Below are positions 8,322 through 16,854 of a stretch of DNA of 64,000 nt, piece after piece. The notes under the pieces were generated by a model. It was not told the DNA's origin. It made no database searches and saw nothing but the letters and a program-made list of their open reading frames with translations. The stretch is from Brevibacillus sp. SYP-B805 (GTDB lineage: Bacteria; Bacillota; Bacilli; Brevibacillales; Brevibacillaceae): positions 54,563 through 118,562 of the forward strand of contig NZ_JAALGD010000015.1 of assembly GCF_011059135.1 (NCBI RefSeq). Reading direction: 5' to 3'. Made by a program: the position numbers and the translations under genes. Each line of letters starts with the position of its first letter. The stretch's first letter is position 1.

Positions 8322-8365
8322 TTGCTTTTGTCAATCATTTCTTGTATGATATATGACAAAAGCAA
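8322..8365 (+). promoter_or_regulatory. 12-bp inverted repeat, probable autoregulatory MarR operator
   Basis: TTGCTTTTGTCA (8322-8333) is repeated as its exact reverse complement TGACAAAAGCAA (8354-8365), with a 20-base AT-rich spacer. The left arm contains a TTGTCA -35 candidate and the spacer/right arm contains TATATG, which could form a -10 box. The right arm ends five bases before the Shine-Dalgarno sequence of the MarR-GNAT gene. Autoregulation is inferred. Confidence 0.55.
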
Positions 8366-8381
8366 CTAAAGGAGGAATATG

Positions 8382-9311
8382 ATGGCTGATATCTTGGAAG
8401 AACGGATAAACACGGTTCGGAAATTTAATCGTCTGATTACTCGAAGAATTGGCGCTTTGCGGGAGGGTTTGCTTCACAGCCCCTACTCTCTCACCGAATC
8501 GCGCATCATCTTTGATATTGCCCATCGTGATCACCCCACCGCTTCCGATTTGGCAAAGGAGTTGGGGTTGGATGCGGGATATCTCAGTCGTATCCTGGCC
8601 CGGCTGGAAGAGCAGGGAATTATTGAAAAGGTTCGCTCGGAACAGGATTCGCGTCAACGGATTCTGTATCTGACTGCTGAAGGCAGGAAAGCTTTTGAAC
8701 TGCTTAACAAGCGTTCGCATGATGAAGTTGCCGAGCTGCTGAACGAACTATCTGAAAAGGATCAGCAGCGATTGATCGCCGCGATGCACACCATCGAGGA
8801 AATCTTGGAGGGGAAGGGGTTCAAATATTCGGAGCCGTATTTCCTGAGACAGCATGAACCGGGCGACATGGGCTGGATTGTTCATAAACATGGTGTTCTC
8901 TACGCCGAAGAATACGGATGGGACGAACGTTTTGAAGCATTGGTTTCCCAAATCGTCGCAGATTTTATTAACAACTACAAACCCCATAAGGAACGCTGCT
9001 GGATCGCGGAAATGGATGGGGAAAACGTCGGTTCCGTCCTTGTCGTGCAAGAAAGCGAAACGGTTGCGAAACTTCGCCTGCTCTTGGTTGACCCAAAAGC
9101 TCGCGGAATGGGGCTGGGTACTAGACTTGTTGAGGAATGTATCCGTTTTGCCAGACGCGCGGGATACAAGAAGCTGGTGTTATGGACGAACAGCGTATTG
9201 AAAGAAGCACGTCATATCTATAAAAAAACAGGGTTTGAACTTGTCGCGGAAGAGAAACATCACAGCTTTGGCCATGACCTGATCGGCGAGACATGGGAAC
9301 GGAAGCTTTAG
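8382..9311 (+). CDS. MarR-GNAT fusion: HTH regulator with acetyltransferase domain
   Basis: A natural fusion of about 309 residues. Residues 1-145 form a MarR-type winged helix (RLITRRIGALREGLL, then HPTASDLAKELGLDAGYLSRILARLEEQG as recognition region and a wing with RSEQDSRQRILYLT). Residues 160-309 form a GNAT acetyltransferase, with the acetyl-CoA loop DPKARGMGLGTRLVEECI near 235 and YKKTGFEL near 285. This MarR/GNAT arrangement is a known bacterial family whose substrates are mostly unknown. Two ATGs adjoin; the second (8382) sits six bases after GGAGG and is preferred over the first (8379). A 12-bp inverted repeat in the promoter is its likely operator. Confidence 0.9.
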   Translation: MADILEERINTVRKFNRLITRRIGALREGLLHSPYSLTESRIIFDIAHRDHPTASDLAKELGLDAGYLSRILARLEEQGIIEKVRSEQDSRQRILYLTAEGRKAFELLNKRSHDEVAELLNELSEKDQQRLIAAMHTIEEILEGKGFKYSEPYFLRQHEPGDMGWIVHKHGVLYAEEYGWDERFEALVSQIVADFINNYKPHKERCWIAEMDGENVGSVLVVQESETVAKLRLLLVDPKARGMGLGTRLVEECIRFARRAGYKKLVLWTNSVLKEARHIYKKTGFELVAEEKHHSFGHDLIGETWERKL

Positions 9312-9352
9312 TACAATAAGGAAAGATGGCAAAGGAAAGAGGAGCGAACCGC

Positions 9353-10042
9353 ATGTCAAACAACTGGACGGAACACGTGGCGCAAGCCTGGAACGAGCAT
9401 GCCGCCAACTGGCATTCGCGCAGCGCAGAGATGTGGGAAAAGGGAAGCCGCAAAACCATCCTGCCGCTGTTTACCCGCCTGGTTCTTCCCCAGGACGGGC
9501 CTGTTCTGGATGCGGGCTGCGGCGATGGCTACGCCAGCCGGAAACTGGCGGCCGCCGGCTATCGGGTGGAAGGGCTCGATCTTTCTGCGGAGATGATCGC
9601 GCTGGCCCAAGAGCGCACGGCGGATGCGCTTCCGGTCCGCTTTCAGCAGGGGAATGTGGCGGAACTGCCTTTTGCGGATGACCATTTCGCCGGCGTCCTG
9701 GCGATCAATGTGGTCGAGTTTGCGGAGTCGCCGCTGGATGTGCTGCGGGAGTTTCACCGCGTGCTTCGGCCAAGTGGAATCCTGCTGCTCGGCATTCTCG
9801 GTCCGACGGCCGGTCCGCGCCAGTTCAGCTACCGCCGGCTGTATGGGGAAGCCGTCATCCAGAATACCATGATGCCGTGGGAAGCGAAGCAGCTGGCGGC
9901 GGAAAACGGCTTTCAACTTGTGGAGGAAGCGCCCGTCTACCGGGAAGGGGTGTCTTTGGAGCTGGCCAACTCCCTGACGAGCGAGCTGCGGCAAGCGCTC
10001 AGCTTTCTGACGCTGTTTGCGCTGCGGAAGCCGGAAGGGTAA
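9353..10042 (+). CDS. Class I SAM-dependent methyltransferase
   Basis: A soluble methyltransferase of 229 residues with the class I Rossmann fold. Motif I is VLDAGCGDGYASRKLA (about residues 50-65), followed by the acidic residue closing strand 2 in VEGLDLS, then QQGNVAELPFADDHFAGVLAINVVEF as motifs II-III, and a REFHRVLRPSGILLLG post-motif. This is the UbiE/Methyltransf_11 pattern of small-molecule methylases. The start at 9353 has GAGGAG eight bases upstream; an in-frame ATG at 9326 is too close to its own purine run. It lies 41 bases after the MarR-GNAT gene on the same strand and may be cotranscribed with it. The substrate is unknown. Confidence 0.88.
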   Translation: MSNNWTEHVAQAWNEHAANWHSRSAEMWEKGSRKTILPLFTRLVLPQDGPVLDAGCGDGYASRKLAAAGYRVEGLDLSAEMIALAQERTADALPVRFQQGNVAELPFADDHFAGVLAINVVEFAESPLDVLREFHRVLRPSGILLLGILGPTAGPRQFSYRRLYGEAVIQNTMMPWEAKQLAAENGFQLVEEAPVYREGVSLELANSLTSELRQALSFLTLFALRKPEG

Positions 10043-10052
10043 TCCGCGCACC

Positions 10053-10093
10053 TTTTGGGGCCTCTGCACATGCTGTGTCGGCGGGGCCCCAAA
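10053..10093. terminator. Hairpin between convergent methyltransferase and lysE genes
   Basis: TTTGGGGCC (10054-10062) pairs with GGCCCCAAA (10085-10093) across a 22-base loop. T and A runs flank both sides only weakly, so termination may be bidirectional but is less certain than at other sites. Confidence 0.5.
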
Positions 10094-10107
10094 CCTTTCT
10101 CCGCACT

Positions 10108-10731
10108 TTATCTCTTTTCCAGCGCCAGCTTGATCCCCAACCCGATCATCGCGGTTCCGGTGATCCCTTGCAGCGCTTGATACGTTTCGCGCCGTTGAAA
10201 GAATCCGCGCAGCGATTGGAGAAGCACGGTATAAAAGAACAGCCAGAGCGTCCCCATCACGGCGTAGGTGACCCCCATCCCGACGATCTGTCCGAACACC
10301 GGCCCCTTGGGCGAGACGAACTGCGGGAGGAAGGTGAGGAAAAAGATGGCGACCTTCGGGTTAAACACGTTGGACAGGACGCCCTGAAAAAACGTTGAGC
10401 GCGCCGAGTGTGACGAAGCCTCCTCTCTAGTTCCGTCCGGCGGCATCGTTTTCCTGGCGGTCAGCAGGGCCTGGATGCCCAGATAGATGAGATAAGCGGC
10501 CCCCGCAAATTTTACCAGTTCAAACAGTTGGGCCGATTGGGCAAGTATTGCGGAAAGACCCAAGGCGGCCGCCAGCGTATGCACCAGCACCCCTGTGGAA
10601 ATGCCCAAGGCGGTTGCCATGCCTCCCCTCCTGCCATGGGTCAGCGTGTTCTTTGTCACCAGCGCCACATCCGCCCCCGGCGTGACGATCAGAATCATGG
10701 CCATCGTCATAAATACCCCGAAGTGATCCAT
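10108..10731 (-). CDS. LysE/RhtB family exporter
   Basis: A 207-residue inner-membrane exporter of the LysE/RhtB/ArgO superfamily, which expels amino acids or related compounds. The signature lies at the N-terminus: ILIVTPGADVALVTKNTL, then GRRGGMATALGISTGVLVHTLAAALGLSAI; about six hydrophobic helices follow, including VFNPKVAIFFLTFLPQF, a conserved RhtB block. The ATG at 10731 has GAGGGAG upstream. It is a single-gene unit bounded by hairpins on both sides. The substrate cannot be predicted within the family. Confidence 0.92.
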   Translation of the reverse strand: MDHFGVFMTMAMILIVTPGADVALVTKNTLTHGRRGGMATALGISTGVLVHTLAAALGLSAILAQSAQLFELVKFAGAAYLIYLGIQALLTARKTMPPDGTREEASSHSARSTFFQGVLSNVFNPKVAIFFLTFLPQFVSPKGPVFGQIVGMGVTYAVMGTLWLFFYTVLLQSLRGFFQRRETYQALQGITGTAMIGLGIKLALEKR

Positions 10732-10778
10732 CCGCCCACTCCCTCGCGTCGTTTTTTATCAATCATATTAAAATTAGA

Positions 10779-10810
10779 GAAAAGCGAACCTGTCTTCCGG
10801 TCCGCTTTTC
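10779..10810 (-). terminator. Terminator after the chemoreceptor gene
   Basis: GAAAAGCG-ACC and GGT-CGCTTTTC (10779-10790, 10799-10810) pair with one mismatch and an 8-base loop; on the minus strand TCTCTAATTTT follows. It separates the chemoreceptor gene from lysE. Confidence 0.65.
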
Positions 10811-10819
10811 AAACACTTC

Positions 10820-11764
10820 TTACTTTTCCAGCCATTTTTTCAGGCTGTCGTAGCTTGCTTCCAGCTCCCGATCGACCGCGTCCGCCTCGTTGATATGGGC
10901 GGCGTACGCTTCGTCCATCTTGTCCAGGAACCCTTTCGCCTGGTTGACCTGTGCGGCGATGTTGTCGGCGAACCTTTTCTGCTGCTGAATGATTTCCATG
11001 ACCTCTTTCATTTCGCTGCGCACCGCGTGGAAAGCCTGCACGATGCCATCCATCTTCTCCGAAGCCTCTTTGCTGGTCGCCAGGCCGTTGCGAATCGCCT
11101 CCGTGCTTTTGGCGCTGTTGGCCAGCGCTTCCTTGGTCTCTTCCTGGATTTTGCCGATCAGCTCCGCGATATGTTTCGTCGAGTTGGCCGTCATTTCCGC
11201 CAGCTTGCGCACTTCATCCGCCACGACGGCAAACCCTCTGCCCTGCTCCCCGGCGCGCGCCGCCTCGATGGCCGCGTTCAGCGCCAACAGGTTGGTCTGA
11301 TTGGCGATTTCGCTGATCACCTTCACAATGCTCGTAATCTCGGAGGAACGCTCCTCCAGACGGCTCATCGACGCGGAGGTGTTGGTCGATTCCTGCTCCA
11401 AAAGCGACATCACTTCCACGAGATGGGAGATGGCGTTTTTCCCTTCATCGGAACGCTGGACGGATTGATCGCAAATCTGCGTCAACCGCTCCCCGCGCTG
11501 CTCCAGGCGGTTGGCGGACTGATCGGACGATTCGCTGATCGCCTGGATTTCGTCTACGAACCCCTTCATCCGTGCAGCCAGCTTCGCCAGCTCATCATGC
11601 TGCGCATTGACGAGCCGATGCTGGTTGATGATCGCCCCCATGCGCTCGTAAAGCGCGCGGATCTCCTCCATCCATGCGGCTTTTGCGTCCTCCTCCGGTT
11701 CCATTACCAGGGCGGTTGCAGCCATCTCCTGACTGGCTTCGTTTCTTTTCTTCTTCCAGAACAT
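10820..11764 (-). CDS. Soluble methyl-accepting chemotaxis protein
   Basis: A 314-residue cytosolic chemoreceptor. It has no signal peptide or membrane helix. Residues 30-95 form a helical N-terminal region with repeated Q/H-rich heptads. Residues 95-280 are the MCP signalling domain, with the almost invariant hairpin tip ([19 protein letters not shown], then [19 protein letters not shown]) that contacts CheA and CheW. The C-terminal end is helical with no CheR-binding pentapeptide visible. The signalling domain is short, with few heptads flanking the tip. It begins 20 bases after a gene for a four-TM protein, implying cotranscription; that protein may provide the membrane or sensory part. 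The ligand is unknown. Confidence 0.88.
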   Translation of the reverse strand: MFWKKKRNEASQEMAATALVMEPEEDAKAAWMEEIRALYERMGAIINQHRLVNAQHDELAKLAARMKGFVDEIQAISESSDQSANRLEQRGERLTQICDQSVQRSDEGKNAISHLVEVMSLLEQESTNTSASMSRLEERSSEITSIVKVISEIANQTNLLALNAAIEAARAGEQGRGFAVVADEVRKLAEMTANSTKHIAELIGKIQEETKEALANSAKSTEAIRNGLATSKEASEKMDGIVQAFHAVRSEMKEVMEIIQQQKRFADNIAAQVNQAKGFLDKMDEAYAAHINEADAVDRELEASYDSLKKWLEK

Positions 11765-11784
11765 CTATGTCTCCTCCTTGTCTG

Positions 11785-12546
11785 CTACGACAATGTTTCA
11801 TCACGATGGGAAAAGAGGCGCGATTCCATCACGCCGGGGTGCTGCTTGGCCAACGTCAGCAAATTTTCCATAAAATAATAATGCCCTTCCAACAGTTCGA
11901 TCTCCTTGCGGCCAAACGTGTTTACCTGCAGGTACTGCTGCATTTCCAGTATGAAGCGTTCGAGCTTGACGTGGAAATCGTTCGCCCGAAGCATTTGGTC
12001 CACTTCCGGAAACTGCGCTTTCAGGCGGTGAATCTCGCCGTAAACCCTTGTCCCCTCCAGAATCAACTGATACGCCATTCTCTCATAGGAAGCCTCCGTT
12101 GCCTGTTTGGCAGCCCGCCGCGCCTCGCGCAGCGCGCCCAAATACGTGATAAAATGGTAAATGGTCAGAAACAGCGGCCCCAGAAAGAGGATGATCCCGG
12201 CCTTGTACACGTGCTGATTGGCGACATTGCTGATCAGCAGGAACAAATGGAACAGAATGGCTCCCAGCCAGACGTAGATGATGACATGGTGGTTGACTTT
12301 CCCCGCCTCTTCCTGACGGGAAAAGACAAAGGTCAACCCCAGCAGATAGAAAGCCAGCAGCGTAAAGCTGGCGCTGAACAGCGCCATCTCCATTTCCTGC
12401 AGCCACGCAGCATCCACCGGGATGTCGATCAAAAATTCAAAGGCCAGGACAAGCAGTGAGAACAGCAGTCCCAGAATCCAAAACCGGCTGACGTCGCTAT
12501 CGATTCGCCGCTGTGTGCGATACCGTTCCGCACGGGATACTTTCAA
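11785..12546 (-). CDS. Four-TM membrane protein of unknown function
   Basis: I do not recognise this 253-residue protein. Four hydrophobic helices are visible at about residues 22-41, 53-73, 87-108 and 114-136, after a short basic N-terminus. The remaining 115 residues are soluble and helical, with charged heptads (LREARRAAKQATEASYERM) leading into LEGHYYFMENLLTLAKQ. The start is TTG with GAGGTGG seven bases upstream. The gene stands just before the soluble chemoreceptor gene with a 20-base gap, so the two are probably an operon. A membrane sensor that feeds the neighbouring receptor is a reasonable idea but is inference only. Confidence 0.7.
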   Translation of the reverse strand: MKVSRAERYRTQRRIDSDVSRFWILGLLFSLLVLAFEFLIDIPVDAAWLQEMEMALFSASFTLLAFYLLGLTFVFSRQEEAGKVNHHVIIYVWLGAILFHLFLLISNVANQHVYKAGIILFLGPLFLTIYHFITYLGALREARRAAKQATEASYERMAYQLILEGTRVYGEIHRLKAQFPEVDQMLRANDFHVKLERFILEMQQYLQVNTFGRKEIELLEGHYYFMENLLTLAKQHPGVMESRLFSHRDETLS

Positions 12547-12633
12547 CTTTTTTCCACCTCACTGTCTTGAATGATTCGCCATTTTTCGCCCGATTCCTCT
12601 CGCCATCGCATGAAAATATCCATGGAGGTCAAC

Positions 12634-14049
12634 ATGAAACGACAACTTCCGGCAGCATTTGCCAACCGCATGCAAGAGCTGTTGCAGGACGAATATCCTG
12701 CCTTCCTGAAAGCCTATGAGGAGAATGCCCGGCAGGGGCTGCGCCTCAATCCGCTAAAGACGGACAGGCAAGCTTTTCTTGCCCGCAGTCCCTTCCGCCT
12801 GCATCCCGTTCCCTGGTGCCCGGATGGGTTCTATTATGCCGAGGAGGATCGGCCGGGCAAGCATCCGTATCACGCGGCAGGGCTCTATTATATCCAGGAG
12901 CCGAGCGCGATGGCGGTCGCGGCCGCCGTGGAAGCCCAACCCGGCGAACGGATTCTTGATCTGTGCGCGGCACCCGGCGGCAAATCGACACAGCTGGCGG
13001 CCGCGCTGAACGGGGAAGGGCTGCTGATCGCCAACGAACCTCATCCGGTCCGCGTCAAAGCCCTGTCGGAAAACGTGGAACGGCTGGGCATCCGCAATGC
13101 GATCGTCACCCATGAAACCCCCGAGCGGCTCGCCGACCGTTTCCCGCAATATTTCGACCGGGTTCTTGTCGACGCCCCCTGTTCGGGAGAAGGGATGTTC
13201 CGCAAGCTGCCGGAAGCGATTGCCGATTGGTCGGAAGAGAAAGTGCAGGAATGCCACCGGCTGCAGGCGGATATCCTGGCTGCGGCAGCGGTCATGCTGA
13301 AGCCCGGCGGCACCCTGGTTTATTCTACGTGCACGTTTGCGCCGCTGGAGAACGAGCAGACGGTCGCCCGGTTTCTCCGCGAACATCCCGAATTTACCCC
13401 GGAGCCGGTGCCCTTTGCCGACTTTTTCAGCCAGGGACGCGCCGATTGGGCCGTGCCGGCGGCCGCAGCGCTCTCCCTGACCGCCCGCCTGTGGCCGCAC
13501 AAGCTGTCCGGGGAAGGGCACTATATCGCCAAACTGCGCAAGGATAACGGCGCAGCGGAAGCGCTTGGCCGAACAGGCGACCGCCCGAAAAAAGGAAAAC
13601 CAAGCCGCCTCTCCTCCGGGGTAAAGGAGGCTATCGCGGCCTGGCAGTCTTTTGCCCGGGAAACCATGCCCGGGGTTGCGGAAGAGACGGAAGACCCATC
13701 CGCCTATCTGCTGTTTGGCGAGCAGCTGTACCATGTGCCTGACCAGGCCCCCAATCTGGCCGGCTTGAAGGTGACCCGCCCCGGCTGGCATCTGGGAACG
13801 GTGAAAAAAAACCGTTTCGAACCCTCCCATGCGCTCGCCCTCTCCCTTTCCGCCGATGAGGTCGTCCGCAGCGCCGACTTTGAGCCCGATCATCCGGATC
13901 TCCTGCGCTACCTGCGTGGCGAAACCATCAGCCGCCAGGGGGAAAACGGCTGGACGCTGGTATGTATCGAGGGGGTTGGGCTCGGGTGGGGCAAGCAGGT
14001 GGATGGGCAGTTGAAAAACCATTATCCCAAAGGGCTTCGTTGGCTCTGA
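12634..14049 (+). CDS. RsmF/RsmB-type rRNA (cytosine-C5) methyltransferase
   Basis: This enzyme transfers a methyl group from SAM to C5 of cytosine in rRNA (RsmB/Nol1/Nop2/Sun family). The 471-residue protein carries the N-terminal RNA-binding segment (1-90), the SAM site DLCAAPGGKSTQLAAAL (about 108-124), the catalytic-Cys motif DAPCSGEGMFRK (about 176-187) and the second Cys in STCTFAPLENE (about 230). The last 170 residues match the RsmF C-terminal region, rich in Trp and Gly, that assists RNA recognition. The start at 12634 has GGAGG five bases upstream; the frame is open to 12571 without support. The stop overlaps the convergent EcsC gene by 28 bases. Confidence 0.9.
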   Translation: MKRQLPAAFANRMQELLQDEYPAFLKAYEENARQGLRLNPLKTDRQAFLARSPFRLHPVPWCPDGFYYAEEDRPGKHPYHAAGLYYIQEPSAMAVAAAVEAQPGERILDLCAAPGGKSTQLAAALNGEGLLIANEPHPVRVKALSENVERLGIRNAIVTHETPERLADRFPQYFDRVLVDAPCSGEGMFRKLPEAIADWSEEKVQECHRLQADILAAAAVMLKPGGTLVYSTCTFAPLENEQTVARFLREHPEFTPEPVPFADFFSQGRADWAVPAAAALSLTARLWPHKLSGEGHYIAKLRKDNGAAEALGRTGDRPKKGKPSRLSSGVKEAIAAWQSFARETMPGVAEETEDPSAYLLFGEQLYHVPDQAPNLAGLKVTRPGWHLGTVKKNRFEPSHALALSLSADEVVRSADFEPDHPDLLRYLRGETISRQGENGWTLVCIEGVGLGWGKQVDGQLKNHYPKGLRWL

Positions 14050-14786
14050 TCCGCCTGCCCCAGCCACCGCATCCGGAAACAGTTGATCCCTGTCCTGCCG
14101 AGATCATCCAGCAGGCCGTAATTGGCCCATGCCCCGATCACGGCCCCCAGTCCCGGAATCAGCTGCAGCATTTTGCGAAAGTCGATGGCGTCCCGGTATT
14201 CGCGCTGAAACTGCTCCCAATCGATCTGCTCGGCGAACCCGTCGGCGGACGGAACCCGGATCCCGTGCGTCTGTTCCCAGTTTTCCAACCGGGCAAACAG
14301 CGCGGGACGAACCGCCTGGCTGGAGAAGGCCAGCTGAAAGACATGGAGCAGATAGAGCCGTTCCCGCGCGTCATGGGTATCGTAGCCGTACACATGAGCC
14401 AGTTCAAAGAGAAACTTCATCTTGATCGCGATCAGGGCGGGAAAATCCACCATGCCGAGCAGGATGCCTCCCGCCCCTGTCCCTGCTCCTTCGGCTGCGG
14501 CGATTTTTTTGTACGTGGCAAGAAGCTGCTTCGCCCGTTCGTCCCGCTCATACAGCGTCAACTCCCGGAGCGGTTTTCCGGCCGGCACGTATTCCAGGCC
14601 GGACAGGGTTGTTCGGACAATCCCTTTGATCACGGCGGTTATGGTTTGATGCACCTTTTCGGGAATCAGGTCGTTTACCTTGGTCTGCATGCCTTTCGCG
14701 GCCCGTTCGAGAAGCCCCGGCGGTTTCAGCAGGTCCCGCTTCCACAGCCGCAGTTCCCGCCGTATCTGCTCTTCATAGCTGTACAA
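14022..14786 (-). CDS. EcsC family protein
   Basis: A 254-residue protein of the EcsC family, found in Bacillus next to the EcsAB ABC transporter and elsewhere alone; its molecular role is not known. Recognisable pieces are an N-terminal YEEQIRRELRLWKRDLLKPPGL-like opening (residues 4-25), the glycine-rich hydrophobic stretch AEGAGTGAGGILLGMVDFPALIAIK (about 115-140) that may insert into the membrane, and a second apolar segment MLQLIPGLGAVIGAWANYGLLDDLG (about 205-230). The start is TTG at 14786, eight bases after AAAGGAGG. An in-frame ATG at 14843 would read back through the terminator hairpin of the next gene and is rejected. No ecsA or ecsB neighbours are present. Confidence 0.85.
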   Translation of the reverse strand: MYSYEEQIRRELRLWKRDLLKPPGLLERAAKGMQTKVNDLIPEKVHQTITAVIKGIVRTTLSGLEYVPAGKPLRELTLYERDERAKQLLATYKKIAAAEGAGTGAGGILLGMVDFPALIAIKMKFLFELAHVYGYDTHDARERLYLLHVFQLAFSSQAVRPALFARLENWEQTHGIRVPSADGFAEQIDWEQFQREYRDAIDFRKMLQLIPGLGAVIGAWANYGLLDDLGRTGINCFRMRWLGQADQSQRSPLG

Positions 14787-14810
14787 GACGATATCCTCCT
14801 TTCGTTCCGC

Positions 14811-14854
14811 GGAACAGGAAAACCCTCCGGTGGACAAATCCATCCACCGGAGGG
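14811..14854 (-). terminator. Strong terminator of the zinc-ribbon/HTH gene
   Basis: CCCTCCGGTGGA (14823-14834) pairs perfectly with TCCACCGGAGGG (14843-14854) around an 8-base loop; TTTTCC follows on the minus strand. Confidence 0.85.
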
Positions 14855-14875
14855 CTGTTGTATGACCGGATCCCG

Positions 14876-15118
14876 TTAACGCGATCTGCGCTGTCCGTCG
14901 TTGGTTACCACCGTGAGGGAACCGTTGCGGATATATTTCATGATTTTGGAGATGGATATCCCGGTTTCGTTGGCAATCTGCATGGCATTGGAGTTGGGAT
15001 GGGTCCGCAGGTACTCCTTCACGATGCGGTATTCGTCCCTCTCATGGCTGTAGCACGTCTTGCAGAAAACCTCTCCTGGCTGCAGCGCGCTCCCGCATTC
15101 CTTGCAAAACTGGGTCAT
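14876..15118 (-). CDS. Small zinc-ribbon/HTH protein, YvyF-like
   Basis: An 80-residue protein with an N-terminal zinc ribbon (CKECG near residue 5, CKTCYSHE near 19) and a C-terminal helix-turn-helix-like part (YLRTHPNSNAMQIANETG, then SISKIMKYIRNG). This two-part layout resembles the flagellar-region protein family of YvyF (TIGR03826), but no flagellar gene is nearby. The start has GGAGGAG about 12 bases upstream, rather far. It is a single-gene unit ended by a perfect hairpin. A regulatory or adaptor role is possible; the function is unknown. Confidence 0.75.
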   Translation of the reverse strand: MTQFCKECGSALQPGEVFCKTCYSHERDEYRIVKEYLRTHPNSNAMQIANETGISISKIMKYIRNGSLTVVTNDGQRRSR

Positions 15119-15238
15119 GAAATGGTCTCTCCTCCCTCCGGGCAGGGCTTCCTGCCACCGTTCTCCGCCACCGGGCTGTCCTTTCTAACACCCATTTTAC
15201 CCATATTGCCGGAGAAGAGAAACACTTCTTTTTACAAA

Positions 15239-15307
15239 ATCCGGGCATTTTCGTCACGAGATGGAATCCATGGCATGATGGGCGATATCTGCAAATAGAG
15301 CCCGGAT
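15239..15307. repeat. Inverted repeat in the gap behind the helicase gene
   Basis: ATCCGGGC (15239-15246) and GCCCGGAT (15300-15307) are exact reverse complements 53 bases apart. The gap 15119-15318 otherwise contains only the upstream region of the zinc-ribbon/HTH gene. No T tract follows, so it is not a classic terminator. Confidence 0.35.
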
Positions 15308-15318
15308 GTCCTCATGTG

Positions 15319-16731
15319 CTAGCGTTTCTCCTTTGCGGCGGACGGCTTCTTCTTCATGCCCGCCTTGCGCGCGGCCTTGGCTTCTTCCCGTTTCCGCTTC
15401 TGCTCATAGGTTGACTGCCAATGCTCGATCTCTTTTTGCAGCTTTTTCTTGTAGCCCGGCTTTACCTTCGCTGCCTTTTTCAAGGCGGCGGCGAGCGGCG
15501 CTTCCTTTTTCTTCTTTTCCTCCGCCTGCTCGCGTGCCTTCTCCTCGCGCAGCGCGGCAAAATGGGCTTCCCGTTCCTTGGCCCGCTCGCGGCGGCCCGC
15601 TTCGAGATGGCGGCCGGCGGTCAGCAGCTTTTCCTCCACCGTCGCTTTGGTCGCTTTGGCGATCCGCTGCATGATGGCTTTCTGCCGCGGCGAGATCAGC
15701 GAAATGGCGGTGCCGGCCTGACCGGCTCGCCCGGTGCGGCCGACGCGGTGGATGTAGCTTTCCACGTCATTGGGCAGATCGTAGTTGAACACATGGGTGA
15801 CGCCTTCCACGTCCAGGCCGCGCGCGGCGATGTCGGTGGCCACCAGGTACTGGAACTTGATCTCGCGGAACTGCCGCATCAGCTGTTCCCGTTTCTTCTG
15901 CGAGAGATCCCCGTACAGCGCCTCTGCGGCGTAGCCCAGCTCCTGCAGCTTGGCGGTCAGGATCTGCACGCGCTGCTGGGTGTTGGCGAAGATGATCGCC
16001 AGATACGGATTGGTGCTTTCCAACAGGTCCAGCAGCGCATCCATCTTGTCGCTTTGATTCACCACGTAGTAAATCTGCTCGATCTGTTCGACCGTTTTCT
16101 GCTTGTTTTCGATCTTGATATGAGGCGGCTGCTTCATGAACTGCTGCGCCAGCTTCTTCACCTGATCGGGCATGGTGGCGGAGAAGAGCAGCACCTGCCG
16201 ATGCTGGGGCGTGGAAGCAAGCAGCTGCACCACCTCTTCCAGAAAGCCCATCTCAAGCATCTTGTCCGCTTCATCCAGCACCAGCGTGGAAATGCGACCG
16301 AAATGAAGGGACTCCCGCTGTAAATGATCCAGCACGCGTCCGGGCGTGCCGACAACGATATGTACCTTCTGCTTCAGCTTGGCCAGCTGCCGCTCGATAT
16401 CCGTTCCGCCGTGCAGGGACAGCACGCTGACATCGAGGTGTTTGCCCAGCTTCGCGATATCGTCCGCGATCTGGATGGAAAGCTCGCGGGTGGGGGTCAA
16501 GATCAATGCCTGAATGTCACGCTTTTGCGGCTGTAGCCGCTGCAGAATCGGCAGCACAAACGCGGCGGTCTTCCCTGTTCCTGTCTGCGCCTGCCCGATC
16601 ACGTCCTTTCCTGCCAGGATCAGCGGGATCGCCTCCGCCTGAATCGGCGTCGGCTCTTTATAATAAAGGTCTTTGATTCCCTGCAGCAGTTCCGGTCGAA
16701 ACCCGAATGCCTCAAACGATTGGCTCATCAT
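15319..16731 (-). CDS. DEAD-box ATP-dependent RNA helicase
   Basis: A 470-residue RNA helicase that remodels RNA or ribosomal subunits with ATP. All motifs are in order: Q motif EPTPIQAEAIPL (about 24-35), Walker A AQTGTGKT (about 45-52), PTRELSIQ (about 80), TPGR (about 130), DEAD box VLDEADKML (about 153-161), SAT (about 185), and the C-lobe motifs RGLD and HRVGRTGRAGQAG (about 300-330). A 100-residue basic, Lys/Arg/Glu-rich tail follows, probably an RNA tether. Two ATGs adjoin; the one at 16731 is about seven bases from AAGGAA. An in-frame start at 16752 is less well placed. Its tail and Q motif recall the cold-induced Csh-type helicases, but the paralog cannot be named safely. Confidence 0.93.
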   Translation of the reverse strand: MMSQSFEAFGFRPELLQGIKDLYYKEPTPIQAEAIPLILAGKDVIGQAQTGTGKTAAFVLPILQRLQPQKRDIQALILTPTRELSIQIADDIAKLGKHLDVSVLSLHGGTDIERQLAKLKQKVHIVVGTPGRVLDHLQRESLHFGRISTLVLDEADKMLEMGFLEEVVQLLASTPQHRQVLLFSATMPDQVKKLAQQFMKQPPHIKIENKQKTVEQIEQIYYVVNQSDKMDALLDLLESTNPYLAIIFANTQQRVQILTAKLQELGYAAEALYGDLSQKKREQLMRQFREIKFQYLVATDIAARGLDVEGVTHVFNYDLPNDVESYIHRVGRTGRAGQAGTAISLISPRQKAIMQRIAKATKATVEEKLLTAGRHLEAGRRERAKEREAHFAALREEKAREQAEEKKKKEAPLAAALKKAAKVKPGYKKKLQKEIEHWQSTYEQKRKREEAKAARKAGMKKKPSAAKEKR

Positions 16732-16804
16732 ACTCACTTCCTTTGTTTGCACGTCTCTCTATAGTATGCCAGTCTCCCGAAAAAAACAATGGAGCGCCTT
16801 CCAC

Positions 16805-16842
16805 GGAAAACGGGCGGTCCGAGCAGCCGGAACACCCGTTTC
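16805..16842. terminator. Imperfect hairpin, probable terminator after pepV
   Basis: AACGGG (16809-16814) pairs with CCCGTT (16835-16840), with partial inner pairing GTCCG/CCGGA. The plus-strand AAAA at 16807-16810 gives a short T tail on the minus strand. Support is moderate. Confidence 0.45.
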
Positions 16843-16854
16843 TTCCCTCTTTAT

